Shown piece after piece: positions 56,543 to 63,723 of a DNA stretch of 64,000 nt. The stretch lies in NCBI GenBank assembly GCA_018402485.1, contig JAGYIY010000001.1, positions 528,001-592,000 of the forward strand, written 5' to 3'. How positions within the stretch are numbered: the first letter of the stretch is position 1; every line of letters begins with the position of its first letter. Under the pieces are notes generated by a model that was not told where the DNA came from, made no database searches, and worked only from the letters and a program-made list of their open reading frames with translations. The DNA is from Roseivirga sp. GTDB taxonomy: Bacteria > Bacteroidota > Bacteroidia > Cytophagales > Cyclobacteriaceae. The position numbers and the translations under genes are program-made.

Positions 56543-58087
56543 ATGGCACAACCAGAAGACAATCTGCTCAAAAAAATTACAGCACACGCTAAAGAATACG
56601 GTTTCATTTTCCCCTCTAGCGAAATTTACGATGGGTTGGGGGCTGCCTACGACTATGGTCAAAATGGCGTAGAGCTCAAAAATAAAATCAAAAACTATTG
56701 GTGGAAAGCCATGGTGCAAATGCATGAAAACATCGTAGGCATAGATGCCTCTATTTTTATGCACCCTGCCACCTGGAAAGCTTCCGGACATGTAGACGCT
56801 TTTAACGATCCATTAATCGATAACAAAGACTCTAAAAAAAGGTATCGTGCCGATGTTTTGGTAGAAGATTATTTGGCCAAACTGGAGGCAAAAATAGAGA
56901 AAGAGGTAGCCAAGGCAGAAAAGAGATTTGGAGCTGATTTTGACCAAGCCCAATTTTTAAGTACAAACCCCAACGTGCTTCGCAATCAAACAAAGATCGA
57001 TGAGATTTCACACCGTTTGGGCAGCAGTTTAGAGAAAGGAGACCTGGCAGATGTAAAGGCATTGATTGAAGAACTAGAGATAGCCGACCCGGTATCTGGT
57101 AGCAAAAGCTGGACAGAAGTACGACAGTTCAACCTGATGTTTTCTACCGAAATGGGCTCTTTAGCAGAAGGCGCCAATACCATTTACCTAAGGCCCGAAA
57201 CCGCTCAGGGAATTTTTGTGAATTACCTAAATGTGCAGAAATCAGGCCGCATGAAGCTGCCTTTTGGGATTGCCCAAATTGGAAAGGCTTTTCGCAATGA
57301 AATCATTGCCCGCCAGTTCATTTTCCGCATGCGTGAATTTGAGCAAATGGAAATGCAGTTTTTTGTAAAGCCCGGAGAGGAACTAGAATGGTACGAGCAC
57401 TGGAAAGCACAGCGCATGGCTTGGCACAAAAGCTTAGGCTTAGGCGATGATCATTACCGTTTCCACGATCACATCAATCTGGCACATTATGCCAATGCCG
57501 CCACCGACATTCAGTTCCAGTTCCCGATGGGTTTCAAAGAACTAGAAGGCATTCACTCTCGTACAGATTTCGACCTGAAAGCACATGAGGAACATTCCGG
57601 TAAAAAACTCCGCTTTTTCGACCACCATACAAATGAATCTTACGTGCCCTACGTAGTAGAAACGTCTATTGGATTAGACCGTATGTTTTTGGCTGTACTT
57701 TCTAGTGCTTATCAAGAAGAAACCCTGGAAGATGGTTCGGTTCGAACAGTACTCAAATTACCTCCAGCCTTAGCCCCTTACGAAGTAGCCATTCTACCCC
57801 TGTTGAAAAAAGACGGGTTACCCGAAAAGGCAAAGGAAATATTGGCTGAACTGCAATTTCAATTCAACTGCCAGTACGACGATAAAGATGCCATTGGAAA
57901 GCGATACCGTAGGCAGGATGCCATTGGCACACCCTTTTGTGTTACCATCGACCATGAGAGCCTCAATGATGGCATGGTCACCATCCGCGACCGCGATGAC
58001 CTATCGCAGGAGCGTGTTTCTATTCAGTCCATTCAATCAAAAATTGCAGAAAAAACAGCTATTGAAAGCTTATTGAGGAAACTTTAG
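56543..58087 (+). CDS. glyS: Glycyl-tRNA synthetase (dimeric type)
   Basis: 514 residues, alpha2-type class II enzyme: GFIFPSSEIYDGLGAAYDYGQNGVELKN, FNLMFSTEMG, YLRPETAQGIFVNYLNV (motif 2 region), FGIAQIGKAFRNEI, FRMREFEQMEMQFFV, ETSIGLDRMFLAVL and a C-terminal anticodon domain ending VTIRDRDDLSQERVSI. Eukaryote-like, unlike the alpha2beta2 type of Proteobacteria. A box TATCTTTG sits just before the start. Confidence 0.96.
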   Translation: MAQPEDNLLKKITAHAKEYGFIFPSSEIYDGLGAAYDYGQNGVELKNKIKNYWWKAMVQMHENIVGIDASIFMHPATWKASGHVDAFNDPLIDNKDSKKRYRADVLVEDYLAKLEAKIEKEVAKAEKRFGADFDQAQFLSTNPNVLRNQTKIDEISHRLGSSLEKGDLADVKALIEELEIADPVSGSKSWTEVRQFNLMFSTEMGSLAEGANTIYLRPETAQGIFVNYLNVQKSGRMKLPFGIAQIGKAFRNEIIARQFIFRMREFEQMEMQFFVKPGEELEWYEHWKAQRMAWHKSLGLGDDHYRFHDHINLAHYANAATDIQFQFPMGFKELEGIHSRTDFDLKAHEEHSGKKLRFFDHHTNESYVPYVVETSIGLDRMFLAVLSSAYQEETLEDGSVRTVLKLPPALAPYEVAILPLLKKDGLPEKAKEILAELQFQFNCQYDDKDAIGKRYRRQDAIGTPFCVTIDHESLNDGMVTIRDRDDLSQERVSIQSIQSKIAEKTAIESLLRKL

Positions 58088-58216
58088 AACGCCAAACGTA
58101 CAGTAGAATACAGCTTTGATAGACAGATAGCAAAGCGCTTGGCAAGCATTGAAGGCCCCAGCCGACGCCATTACGAAGCTTACAAGAACAAAATTCAAAC
58201 ACAGAAGGGGCTGTAA
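58088..58216 (+). pseudogene. In-frame coding-looking remnant after glyS
   Basis: Directly after the glyS TAG, in the same frame, 42 sense codons run to a TAA at 58214: NAKRTVEYSFDRQIAKRLAS, then IEGPSRRHYEAYKNKIQTQK. No own ATG. The residue mix is protein-like (amphipathic, Tyr/Arg/Lys-rich). Either a fragment of a lost gene or, less likely, a readthrough tail. I do not recognise the family. Confidence 0.3.
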
Positions 58217-58264
58217 AGATTAACTTCGAACCGCTAAAAATGAACCCTTAGCTTATTACCATCT

Positions 58265-58798
58265 ATGAACCCTATCAAAATTATTGTAGGATCTAAAAAC
58301 CCAGTAAAAATCAATGCCGTTCGCTCGGCCTTTGCGCAGGTCTTCCCGGAAACCACTTGCGAAGTGATGGGGATTGGCGTTCCTTCTGGAGTAGCCGACC
58401 AGCCCATGACGGATGTCGCCACCTACCAAGGAGCGGCCAACCGTGCGCGCAATTGCCAAGAAGCCTTACCCGAAGCCGACTTTTGGGTAGGCGTAGAAGG
58501 CGGCATTGATGAGCTGTATGGTGGCATGCAAGCCTTTGCGTGGATCTACATCATCGGCCCCGAGCAAAGCGGGCAAGCCCGCACCGCTACTTTCGAACTC
58601 CCCGAAGCCATTCGTCAGCTTATACAAGAGGGCATTGAACTGGGCGAAGCCGATGACCGCATTTTTCAACGCAAAAACTCCAAGCAAGGCCAAGGGGCAG
58701 TGGGCATACTTACCCACGAACTGATTGACCGCACGGAATATTACCGCCCTGCCGTGGTGCTGGCCTTGATTCCTTTTGTGAACAAGGGTTTGTATTAA
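58265..58798 (+). CDS. yjjX: Inosine/xanthosine triphosphatase YjjX
   Basis: 177 residues. IIVGSKNPVKINAVRSAFAQVF at the start, MGIGVPSGVADQPM, DFWVGVEGGIDEL (active-site acidic residues), FAWIYII and RIFQRKNSKQGQGAVGILT. House-cleaning NTPase removing ITP/XTP from the nucleotide pool. Last clearly housekeeping gene before the accessory region. Confidence 0.94.
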   Translation: MNPIKIIVGSKNPVKINAVRSAFAQVFPETTCEVMGIGVPSGVADQPMTDVATYQGAANRARNCQEALPEADFWVGVEGGIDELYGGMQAFAWIYIIGPEQSGQARTATFELPEAIRQLIQEGIELGEADDRIFQRKNSKQGQGAVGILTHELIDRTEYYRPAVVLALIPFVNKGLY

Positions 58799-58971
58799 GC
58801 CCTATCAAAATTTCCTTGCCTGATGGGTCGGCCATAGTTGCCAACCTTCCATAGCGAATAGCATACTTTTTGAACTCAAAAAATATTTTATGCAAGTAAC
58901 TAAGTACTGCCTAATCCTATTTTTTCATTATTATACTTTTTATTTATTTATATTCTATTTAGGTTTGTCTC

Positions 58972-59244
58972 ATGATTGCACATAACGCGATAAAACAAAA
59001 TGTTAATCGTTTGCAATTCATAAAACTGCATCATAGATGGGAAAATTCTATTACACTGATTTTTCCCAAAGCAGAAGCATGGATACGGCAAGTGAAAGTT
59101 TGGGGTTTGCGATGGTCAAAAACGCCTGGGTACTGGAATGTAGGTCAGGTTCGAGGAGGAAAAGGACAAAAGGACAGGGTGACTCTTTTATCTCGCCAAA
59201 TGAAAAAACGTATTGAAGACCATTTAAAGGACGTATATGGCTGA
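58972..59244 (+). pseudogene. Internally deleted tyrosine integrase
   Basis: 90 codons. The first half (HRWENSITLIFPKAEAWIRQ, then LRWSKTPGYWNV) resembles the extreme N-terminal segment of Bacteroidota integrases; the second half (GGKGQKDRVTLLSRQMKKRI) matches the central beta-strand region GKGxKDRxxxL of XerC/IntI-type enzymes, with the Lys of the catalytic set. About 150-200 residues in between and the whole Arg/His-x-x-Arg/Tyr C-terminus are missing, so it cannot be active. It lies just ahead of the first cassette in the same orientation, which fits a decayed integron integrase. AT-rich flanks. Confidence 0.65.
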
Positions 59245-59308
59245 TTTACAAATCATTAAATACACTTACGTTATAGGCGTATAAAGATAACATTAACTTT
59301 ATAAACAA

Positions 59309-59322
59309 GTTGTGCTTCATGC
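59309..59322 (+). other. Core recombination site at the start of cassette 1
   Basis: GTTGTGCTTCATGC begins with the GTT of an integron core site. Its inverse (allowing one extra base and one substitution) recurs at the end of the same cassette (60578-60592). A TATAAAG/CTTTATA stem at 59281-59306 lies just before, and may be what remains of the preceding attC or attI. Confidence 0.55.
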
Positions 59323-59328
59323 TGAAAA

Positions 59329-59910
59329 ATGGAAACTAAGGACTACATAGCGATAGGAATAGCAATTCTCGGATGGACTTGGGCAATAATCCAATACTCT
59401 CTGAATAGGAGGAACCAGAAAAAAGACAAAGCCCTAGAGAAACGATTTGAAGTTTACAGTTCATTTTTAATTAAAATGGACGAGATAAATCAAAACATGC
59501 GGACAGACCCCAAAATGATTTATGGTATTACAACTGAATTTATGGAAAAACTTTTAGAGGGCGATGAGCATAACACAAATCAGGCTTTACTTAATTTCAA
59601 TTCAGAACTTATTGAATACACCAAAAAGTCTGTCCAACCGACAATGATTCTAAATCAAGAATTAAATAAACTGAAATTGGTTTGTAGTGGTGCACTGCTT
59701 CCGAAAATAGAAGAATACAAGCGACTTTCTTCTGATTATGTAGACGAATTTCAAATCGTTTTGAATCGAATTTCCACACAAAAAGATATTAATGTAACTG
59801 CCAAGGAACTTGAAAATATTGGACATAGTGATCGGATTCCAATGATGACAGAGTTATGGCAGACAATTGAAAAGATGATGAGAAAAGAAATTGGATATTA
59901 CAAAAAATAA
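59329..59910 (+). CDS. Hypothetical membrane-anchored coiled-coil protein (cassette 1)
   Basis: 193 residues. One membrane helix near the N-terminus (IAIGIAILGWTWAIIQYSL), then a basic stop-transfer NRRNQKKDK and a largely helical cytoplasmic part with repeated Glu/Lys. No recognisable domain. Four bases separate its stop from the next ATG. Starts 20 bp after the core site. Codons are more AT-rich than in the core genes. Confidence 0.75.
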   Translation: METKDYIAIGIAILGWTWAIIQYSLNRRNQKKDKALEKRFEVYSSFLIKMDEINQNMRTDPKMIYGITTEFMEKLLEGDEHNTNQALLNFNSELIEYTKKSVQPTMILNQELNKLKLVCSGALLPKIEEYKRLSSDYVDEFQIVLNRISTQKDINVTAKELENIGHSDRIPMMTELWQTIEKMMRKEIGYYKK

Positions 59911-59914
59911 AACA

Positions 59915-60193
59915 ATGCTGAGCAACGAAGATAAGATTAAAATCAAGCAGGAAATCGATAAGAAAGTATCGAATTTAACCTGTCCAATGTGCCAAAATAA
60001 AAAGTTTGTGATGGCGGACGGATACTTTAACAATACTATGCAACCTGACCTAAAATCATTTAGCATTGGTGGTCAGGGTATTCCTACGATAGGGATTATT
60101 TGTAATAATTGCGGATTTGTAAGTCAACATGCAGTTGGAGTTCTAGGACTTTTAAATAATGATAAAAACAAAAAAGATGAGCCAGGAAAATGA
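59915..60193 (+). CDS. Hypothetical zinc-ribbon protein (cassette 1)
   Basis: 92 residues from the ATG at 59915. Two CxxC knuckles, CPMC (Cys23/26) and CNNC (Cys63/66), spaced 36 residues apart, bracket a strand-rich GYFNN...SIGGQGIPTIGII segment; this is a zinc ribbon. C-terminus charged. Overlaps the following gene by 17 bases, so the trio is probably translated together. Nucleic-acid or protein binding possible; no known family assigned. Confidence 0.75.
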   Translation: MLSNEDKIKIKQEIDKKVSNLTCPMCQNKKFVMADGYFNNTMQPDLKSFSIGGQGIPTIGIICNNCGFVSQHAVGVLGLLNNDKNKKDEPGK

Positions 60194-60575
60194 TACTCAG
60201 CAACAAGGCTTGTCTATTGATTTTGGGGATGAGCTTTCAAAAAACGTAACAATTCACAAAAATGTGAATCAGGAAATCATAATTACCACAGCAGATAAAA
60301 TTAAGCTTGTTTTAATAAACACACGGGAAGTTTTGACAGCGCAACGCCAATGGTGGACACCTGCGGGTTTATTGATTTCTTTTATAGCCACTCTTTGCAC
60401 AGCCGAATTCAAGGATGTTTTAGGAATGTCCAAAGATTATTGGCAAGCTCTCTTTTCATTTCTTTCCATTGGCGCCTTAATATGGTTAATCGTAACATTA
60501 AGAAAGCTTTACATAAATCGTAAGGGAGCCAAACTTGATCAAATAGTTGAACAGATAAAGCTAAAAGAAGAATAA
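60177..60575 (+). CDS. Hypothetical two-helix membrane protein (cassette 1)
   Basis: 132 residues from the ATG at 60177 (another ATG at 60159 adds six). Soluble N-terminal about 65 residues (SIDFGDELSKNVTIHKNVNQ), then helices WWTPAGLLISFIATLCTAEF and YWQALFSFLSIGALIWLIVTL, and a charged C-tail. No family recognised. The stop is 2 bp before the attC-like site, typical of cassette genes. Confidence 0.7.
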   Translation: MSQENDTQQQGLSIDFGDELSKNVTIHKNVNQEIIITTADKIKLVLINTREVLTAQRQWWTPAGLLISFIATLCTAEFKDVLGMSKDYWQALFSFLSIGALIWLIVTLRKLYINRKGAKLDQIVEQIKLKEE

Positions 60576-60585
60576 AAGCACGAAA

Positions 60586-60717
60586 GCACAACATCGGCTA
60601 AGAAAACATGCGGGCTGAAAGGGTAAAATGAAACTTAATACACAAAACAAAACTTGGTTCTCTGTTGACAGATACGTGTTCCAAAACCAGCACGTTTCTT
60701 AGCCATGGCCGTTAGTG
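60586..60717 (+). other. attC-like recombination site between cassettes 1 and 2
   Basis: R''-like GCACAAC (60586-60592), a 3-base spacer, left arm GGCTAAGAAAACATGC (60596-60611), a central variable part of about 78 nt, right arm GCACGTTTCTTAGCC (60690-60704), a 6-base spacer and R'-like GTTAGTG (60711-60717). The arms pair over 15 of 16 bases with one unpaired A and one A-to-G change, and the total of 132 bp is in the known attC size range. It begins right behind the last gene of cassette 1. Confidence 0.7.
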
Positions 60718-60895
60718 GTCATTGATGCCGTGCTTGATTAAAAGTTTGCAGTTCTGAAATAAGAGCCAAAATGGAAAAAGCGACTCACTTTATGAGAACA
60801 AGAACTGAATGAGTAAATTAAATACGAATTTGATGAACATTAACGGGAATAGTCCCAAACCCTCTACAAAGAGGTAAACTTTCAAATTTTAAACA
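60718..60895 (+). other. Leader of cassette 2
   Basis: About 180 bp without a convincing gene between the core site and the lipoprotein start. A/T- and purine-rich; it could hold a cassette promoter, but no consensus box stands out. Confidence 0.3.
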
Positions 60896-61542
60896 ATGAA
60901 AACAAAATCATTAATTGTAATCGCTATTTTAACTCTCGGACTAGTTACTTCATGTCAAGAAGAAAATGAGAGTTTAAGAACAGATTCTGAACTTATCCAA
61001 TCCTTAAAGGCGGATATTGAATTCAAGATTTCTTTAATGAAGCTAGGTCTACCCAACTTGCAGTTACTGAAAGGCTAATTGATTTGAATTCTAAGGATGG
61101 ACTGAATAGTGTTAAAAACTCCCATAGTCTTGATGAAATTTCTAGGCATCTCGATTTAGACAGTAACCTACTTCCAGAGTTTAACATTAAGTCACAGAAT
61201 ATCACTGATTATCTTTCGATAAATTATCCAGAGTTTAAAATAAAAACAGAAGAAGAAATAAGAACAATAGTTCGAGCTTCAATTTCTCCAGACTATCCTG
61301 CTTATGATTTAGCTCTTAGAAATTTACAAAATGCAAGAGTTATGGATGCTTGTGATGACAAATTTGAGGCTGACTTTCACAGAATTCATGCAGAGCATGA
61401 TGCTGGCGTAGAAACATGCTTAGTTGTTACCTTGGCGACCTTGGGAGCGGGATTTGTACCTTGTAATGCGACTAACATTTACAATACCACCATGAAACTG
61501 GCTAAAGCAATAGACGAACACTCAACTTGCAAAAATCAATAG
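60896..61542 (+). pseudogene. Lipoprotein gene split by a frameshift (cassette 2)
   Basis: The frame from ATG 60896 gives a lipoprotein signal (MKTKSLIVIAILTLGLVTSC, Cys20) and EENESLRTDSELIQSLKADI, then ends early at 61078. A second frame continues coherently from about 61021 (QDFFNEARSTQLAVTERLID) to 61542 with a C-terminal Cys-containing domain (MDACDDKFEADFH, ETCLVVTLATLGAGFVPCNA, STCKNQ). Joining them near 61021 gives one protein of about 215 residues; a single extra base explains the break. Whether this is true decay or a read error cannot be decided. Function unknown. Confidence 0.65.
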
Positions 61543-61543
61543 T

Positions 61544-61867
61544 ATGGAACTGATAAATTATATTGGAATATTATGTGTCATTTTATTTGTACTGAATGAC
61601 ATATTAAAGAACAAGAAGCTTTTAAAATCTAGGAAGATGCTTTTGCTAGCAGTTTTGGATGCAATTTATCTAATAGTTGTTGTATATGTCCTGTTATCCA
61701 ACTTCACTGATTTAATGAACTATTGGTGGCTATTAATAGTAGGTGGTTTACCAAGTGTTTATTACCAATATTTGAGAATCAAAAATAGTGATGGTCCATT
61801 GGCAATTCAACTTGTTAAATTGAGTGTGATTTTTATTATGATGATAATCATATTTATTCAAGTTTAA
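61544..61867 (+). CDS. Hypothetical three-helix membrane protein (cassette 2)
   Basis: 107 residues, starting 1 bp after the lipoprotein frame. Hydrophobic helices LINYIGILCVILFVLNDIL, MLLLAVLDAIYLIVVVYVLL and LVKLSVIFIMMIIIFIQV, plus a weaker WWLLIVGGLPSVYYQ. The small size and tight pairing with an exported Cys-rich protein resemble immunity-type partners, but that is speculation. The stop is followed within 2 bp by the cassette-end repeat. Confidence 0.65.
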   Translation: MELINYIGILCVILFVLNDILKNKKLLKSRKMLLLAVLDAIYLIVVVYVLLSNFTDLMNYWWLLIVGGLPSVYYQYLRIKNSDGPLAIQLVKLSVIFIMMIIIFIQV

Positions 61868-61869
61868 AA

Positions 61870-61878
61870 GACCACTAA
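61870..61878 (+). repeat. Cassette 2 end repeat (R''-like)
   Basis: GACCACTAA is the exact reverse complement of TTAGTGGTC at 60712-60720, the first bases of the same cassette. The attC expected here is interrupted by the group II intron that starts at its last base. Confidence 0.65.
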
Positions 61879-62347
61879 TCGAGTAGACGGCTGACGGTCA
61901 AATGACCGCCAGTGCGCCTCTCACACCACCTAGCGTACGGGTCTCGTACTGGGCGGTTCATTGCATGACTACTTGTGTCCTTTGGTAATAGGAAAGCATT
62001 GATTCATACCCTTTTCTCCTAAGTCTCGACAAAGTGATAGTGGTGATCAAGATTGGACTTTGGGCCCCTGCCCAGCCTCCTTTTCTCGTCCTGCTCCATG
62101 CATAGGCATGGTCTTTATCTACCCCTAGTCGAATCAGGTTTTTACGTTTCCTTTCAGGCTTTTTCCAGTCATGCCAGATACAATATCGAAGTCGGTTCCG
62201 CAGCCACTCATCGAGGGCTTTGAGTTTGACTTGTATGCTGGCAAGTCGGTAATTATTGACCCACCCCCTGCATACCTCTGCCAACTTTTTAAGTCGTTCT
62301 TCAAATTTATAGGGTCTGGTTTTCTTAAATCCGCTACTGCTCTTATA
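61878..62347 (-). mobile_element. 5'-truncated group II intron in antisense (first copy)
   Basis: The minus strand ends CCGTCTACTCGAT. Just upstream is a domain VI-like hairpin (CTGGCGGTCA/TGACCGTCAG), then GGTGTGAGAGG and a domain V-like stem-loop GAACCGCC..GTACG..CGTAC..GGTGGT that starts at the maturase stop codon (61958). The 5' part with RT domain is gone; only 12 bp of flank separate the fragment from the core site of cassette 3. Insertion in R'' and orientation opposite to the cassette genes is what group IIC-attC introns do. Confidence 0.75.
61958..62347 (-). pseudogene. Group II intron maturase, C-terminal fragment
   Basis: About 130 codons open without a start. LASIQVKLKALDEWLRNRLR, YCIWHDWKKPERKRKNLIRL, GVDKDHAYAWSRTRKGGWAG and AQSPILITTITLSRLRRKGY are the GIIM (domain X) maturase region found at the C-terminus of intron-encoded reverse transcriptases. 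The RT fingers and palm with YADD are absent. Ends a base or two before domain V, the normal place. Confidence 0.85.
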
Positions 62348-62354
62348 CTAACCG

Positions 62355-62367
62355 TTATGCATCATTC
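62355..62367 (+). repeat. Cassette 3 start repeat
   Basis: TTATGCATCATTC, preceded by G to form GTTATGC, a core-site-like sequence. Its exact reverse complement GAATGATGCATAA stands at 63256-63268, just after the fic stop: a perfect 13-bp pair bracketing the toxin-antitoxin genes. Confidence 0.7.
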
Positions 62368-62439
62368 AAATTGAAACTACAAACAAATTAGAAGTGATAA
62401 AATATCCTTATATTTGTAAGGTTTCAAAAACCAAAAAAT

Positions 62440-62661
62440 ATGTATAACTCAATAGAAATTGACCGAAAAAAACTTACGATAATGGGTGTCAAGTTTTCAG
62501 ATTTAAAGACTTTGGAAAACACCGCAAGTGCTATTGGAAGCAATATGTTTGAAGGCTTTAGACCAACACAAAGAAGTATTGAAATCATAAGAGATTATAT
62601 AGTAGGTAAAATATCTCTAGACGATTTAATAATTTATACGAAGAAAAAGACCTATGTCTAA
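62440..62661 (+). CDS. VbhA-like antitoxin of Fic
   Basis: 73 residues. The stretch ASAIGSNMFEGFRPTQRSIE contains SNMFEG, matching the (S/T)xxxE(G/N) inhibitory helix of class I Fic antitoxins, whose Glu blocks ATP binding in the Fic pocket. The following EIIRDYIVGKISLDDLI is the rest of the VbhA fold. Overlaps the fic start by 8 bases. Confidence 0.85.
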   Translation: MYNSIEIDRKKLTIMGVKFSDLKTLENTASAIGSNMFEGFRPTQRSIEIIRDYIVGKISLDDLIIYTKKKTYV

Positions 62662-63250
62662 TTCTTACAGATATGTTGATCCTGATTATACTTATATCGA
62701 CATAAAATCAGGAGTACTAAAAAACTTAGCTGATATTACAGACTCACAAGATTTACTTTTTTTTGAGAGTGTTACAGTAACAAAACGAATTAATGAATTA
62801 CATAACAATCCAATCAAAATAAATGGAATTGAAAGCTTATTTTCGATTCATCAACATCTATTTCAAGATATTTACGGTTGGGCAGGCAAGAAAAGACTTG
62901 TTGAAATAAGTAAAGACGGAAAACAATTTTTCCCAACATCTCATTTCGAAAATGCTTTTAATTTTATTGATACTTTGATAGAAAGTTTCAAGAAAACTAA
63001 AAGAGATGATAGCCATGAAATAGCCGAAAAACTAGCTGAAATATTAGATAACGTTAATTATTTACATCCATTCAGAGATGGTAATGGAAGAGCTCAAAGA
63101 GAATTCTTAAGAATGTTGGCTCTTGAGAAAGGAATATATTTGAACTTAAACCCACCAGACGATAAAAATGTTTATGAAAGATATATGAAAGGAACGGTAA
63201 ATAGTGATGTCAAAATATTGAAAGAATTGATTTTTGAATTAATCAGTTGA
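62654..63250 (+). CDS. fic: Fic-domain toxin (AMP transferase)
   Basis: 198 residues. FIC core motif HPFRDGNGRAQREF near residue 138 fits HPFx(D/E)GNGRxxR exactly, so it should be catalytically competent. The flap region GKKRLVEISKDGKQFFP is present upstream. Fic toxins of class I AMPylate targets such as GyrB/ParE when freed from VbhA. Last gene of cassette 3; stop is 6 bp before the cassette-end repeat. Confidence 0.93.
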   Translation: MSNSYRYVDPDYTYIDIKSGVLKNLADITDSQDLLFFESVTVTKRINELHNNPIKINGIESLFSIHQHLFQDIYGWAGKKRLVEISKDGKQFFPTSHFENAFNFIDTLIESFKKTKRDDSHEIAEKLAEILDNVNYLHPFRDGNGRAQREFLRMLALEKGIYLNLNPPDDKNVYERYMKGTVNSDVKILKELIFELIS

Positions 63251-63255
63251 ATTAA

Positions 63256-63268
63256 GAATGATGCATAA
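63256..63268 (+). repeat. Cassette 3 end repeat (R''-like)
   Basis: GAATGATGCATAA, exact inverse of 62355-62367. The last A is also the first base of the second intron remnant, the same geometry as in cassette 2. Confidence 0.7.
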
Positions 63269-63385
63269 TCGAGTAGACGGCCCCGCCAGCAATAACTGAC
63301 GGAGTTCTTACTTCGATATGACTCGGCAAACACCTCTCACACCATCCCAAACGGCTTTCACAGGATTTGTCATCGGTTAAACACC
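63268..63385 (-). mobile_element. Second group II intron 3' remnant in antisense
   Basis: Minus-strand end CCGTCTACTCGAT is identical to the first copy (TAATCGAGTAGACGG on the plus strand at 61876-61890 and 63266-63280). A domain VI-like hairpin CCGTCAG/CTGGCGG lies at 63283-63302 and GGATGGTGTGAGAGG at about 63330-63346; domain V is degraded and no ORF remains. The left (5') limit is approximate. Confidence 0.65.
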
Positions 63386-63723
63386 CGCTAGCAAACGGGA
63401 AAACCTAGGTTGAGCGAATCGGGCATTGTTGCGCCCAACGCCTTATGGGTTTTCCGCAAAATTTACCTTATTTTTAAAGAGGCAAGGGATTTCGGTTCAC
63501 CTTATTACCCGGTGGGTATTGCTGAATTCAACGTTTTAGATGTCAGACACCTTCGAGGTGTCAGACATCTTGGCACCGTTTTAATCCGGCACGTATTACT
63601 ACTGAAGAGTTAGGAATTCAGCGGTTGCGAAGGTAGGTTTTGAGACGGAATGCCGTTGTGGGGCATGGTAGGACAAACCGGAAACAAGGAAAAATTCCGT
63701 AAATTTGATGTAAAAATAAACCA
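63386..63723. other. Non-coding stretch before the DUF2281-like gene
   Basis: About 340 bp. Holds an imperfect inverted pair GGAAAACC (near 63398) / GGTTTTCC (near 63448) with a consensus-like R'' GCCCAAC near 63434, the REP-like palindrome, and GTT core candidates (63609, 63655). It may contain a damaged attC, but the limits cannot be fixed from this window alone. Confidence 0.4.
63539..63569. repeat. REP-like imperfect palindrome
   Basis: GATGTC-A-GACACCT, loop TCG, AGGTGTC-A-GACATC: 13 paired bases per arm with one A/A mismatch. The shape resembles dispersed short palindromes linked to REP-associated transposases. Only one copy is visible in this window. Confidence 0.55.

Noticed and set aside
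58975..59280. An additional cassette bounded by CATAACG (58979) and CGTTATAGG (59269)
   Set aside because: The pair is short (about 7 bp) and encloses the integrase remnant; too weak to count as cassette ends or attC.
62355..63268. Composite transposon or MITE with 13-bp terminal repeats around the Fic pair
   Set aside because: No transposase, no target duplication, and neighbouring cassettes have different repeats, which fits integron ends better.
63410..63613. 67-residue open frame
   Set aside because: It runs through the REP-like palindrome and translated repeat sequence; no protein features.
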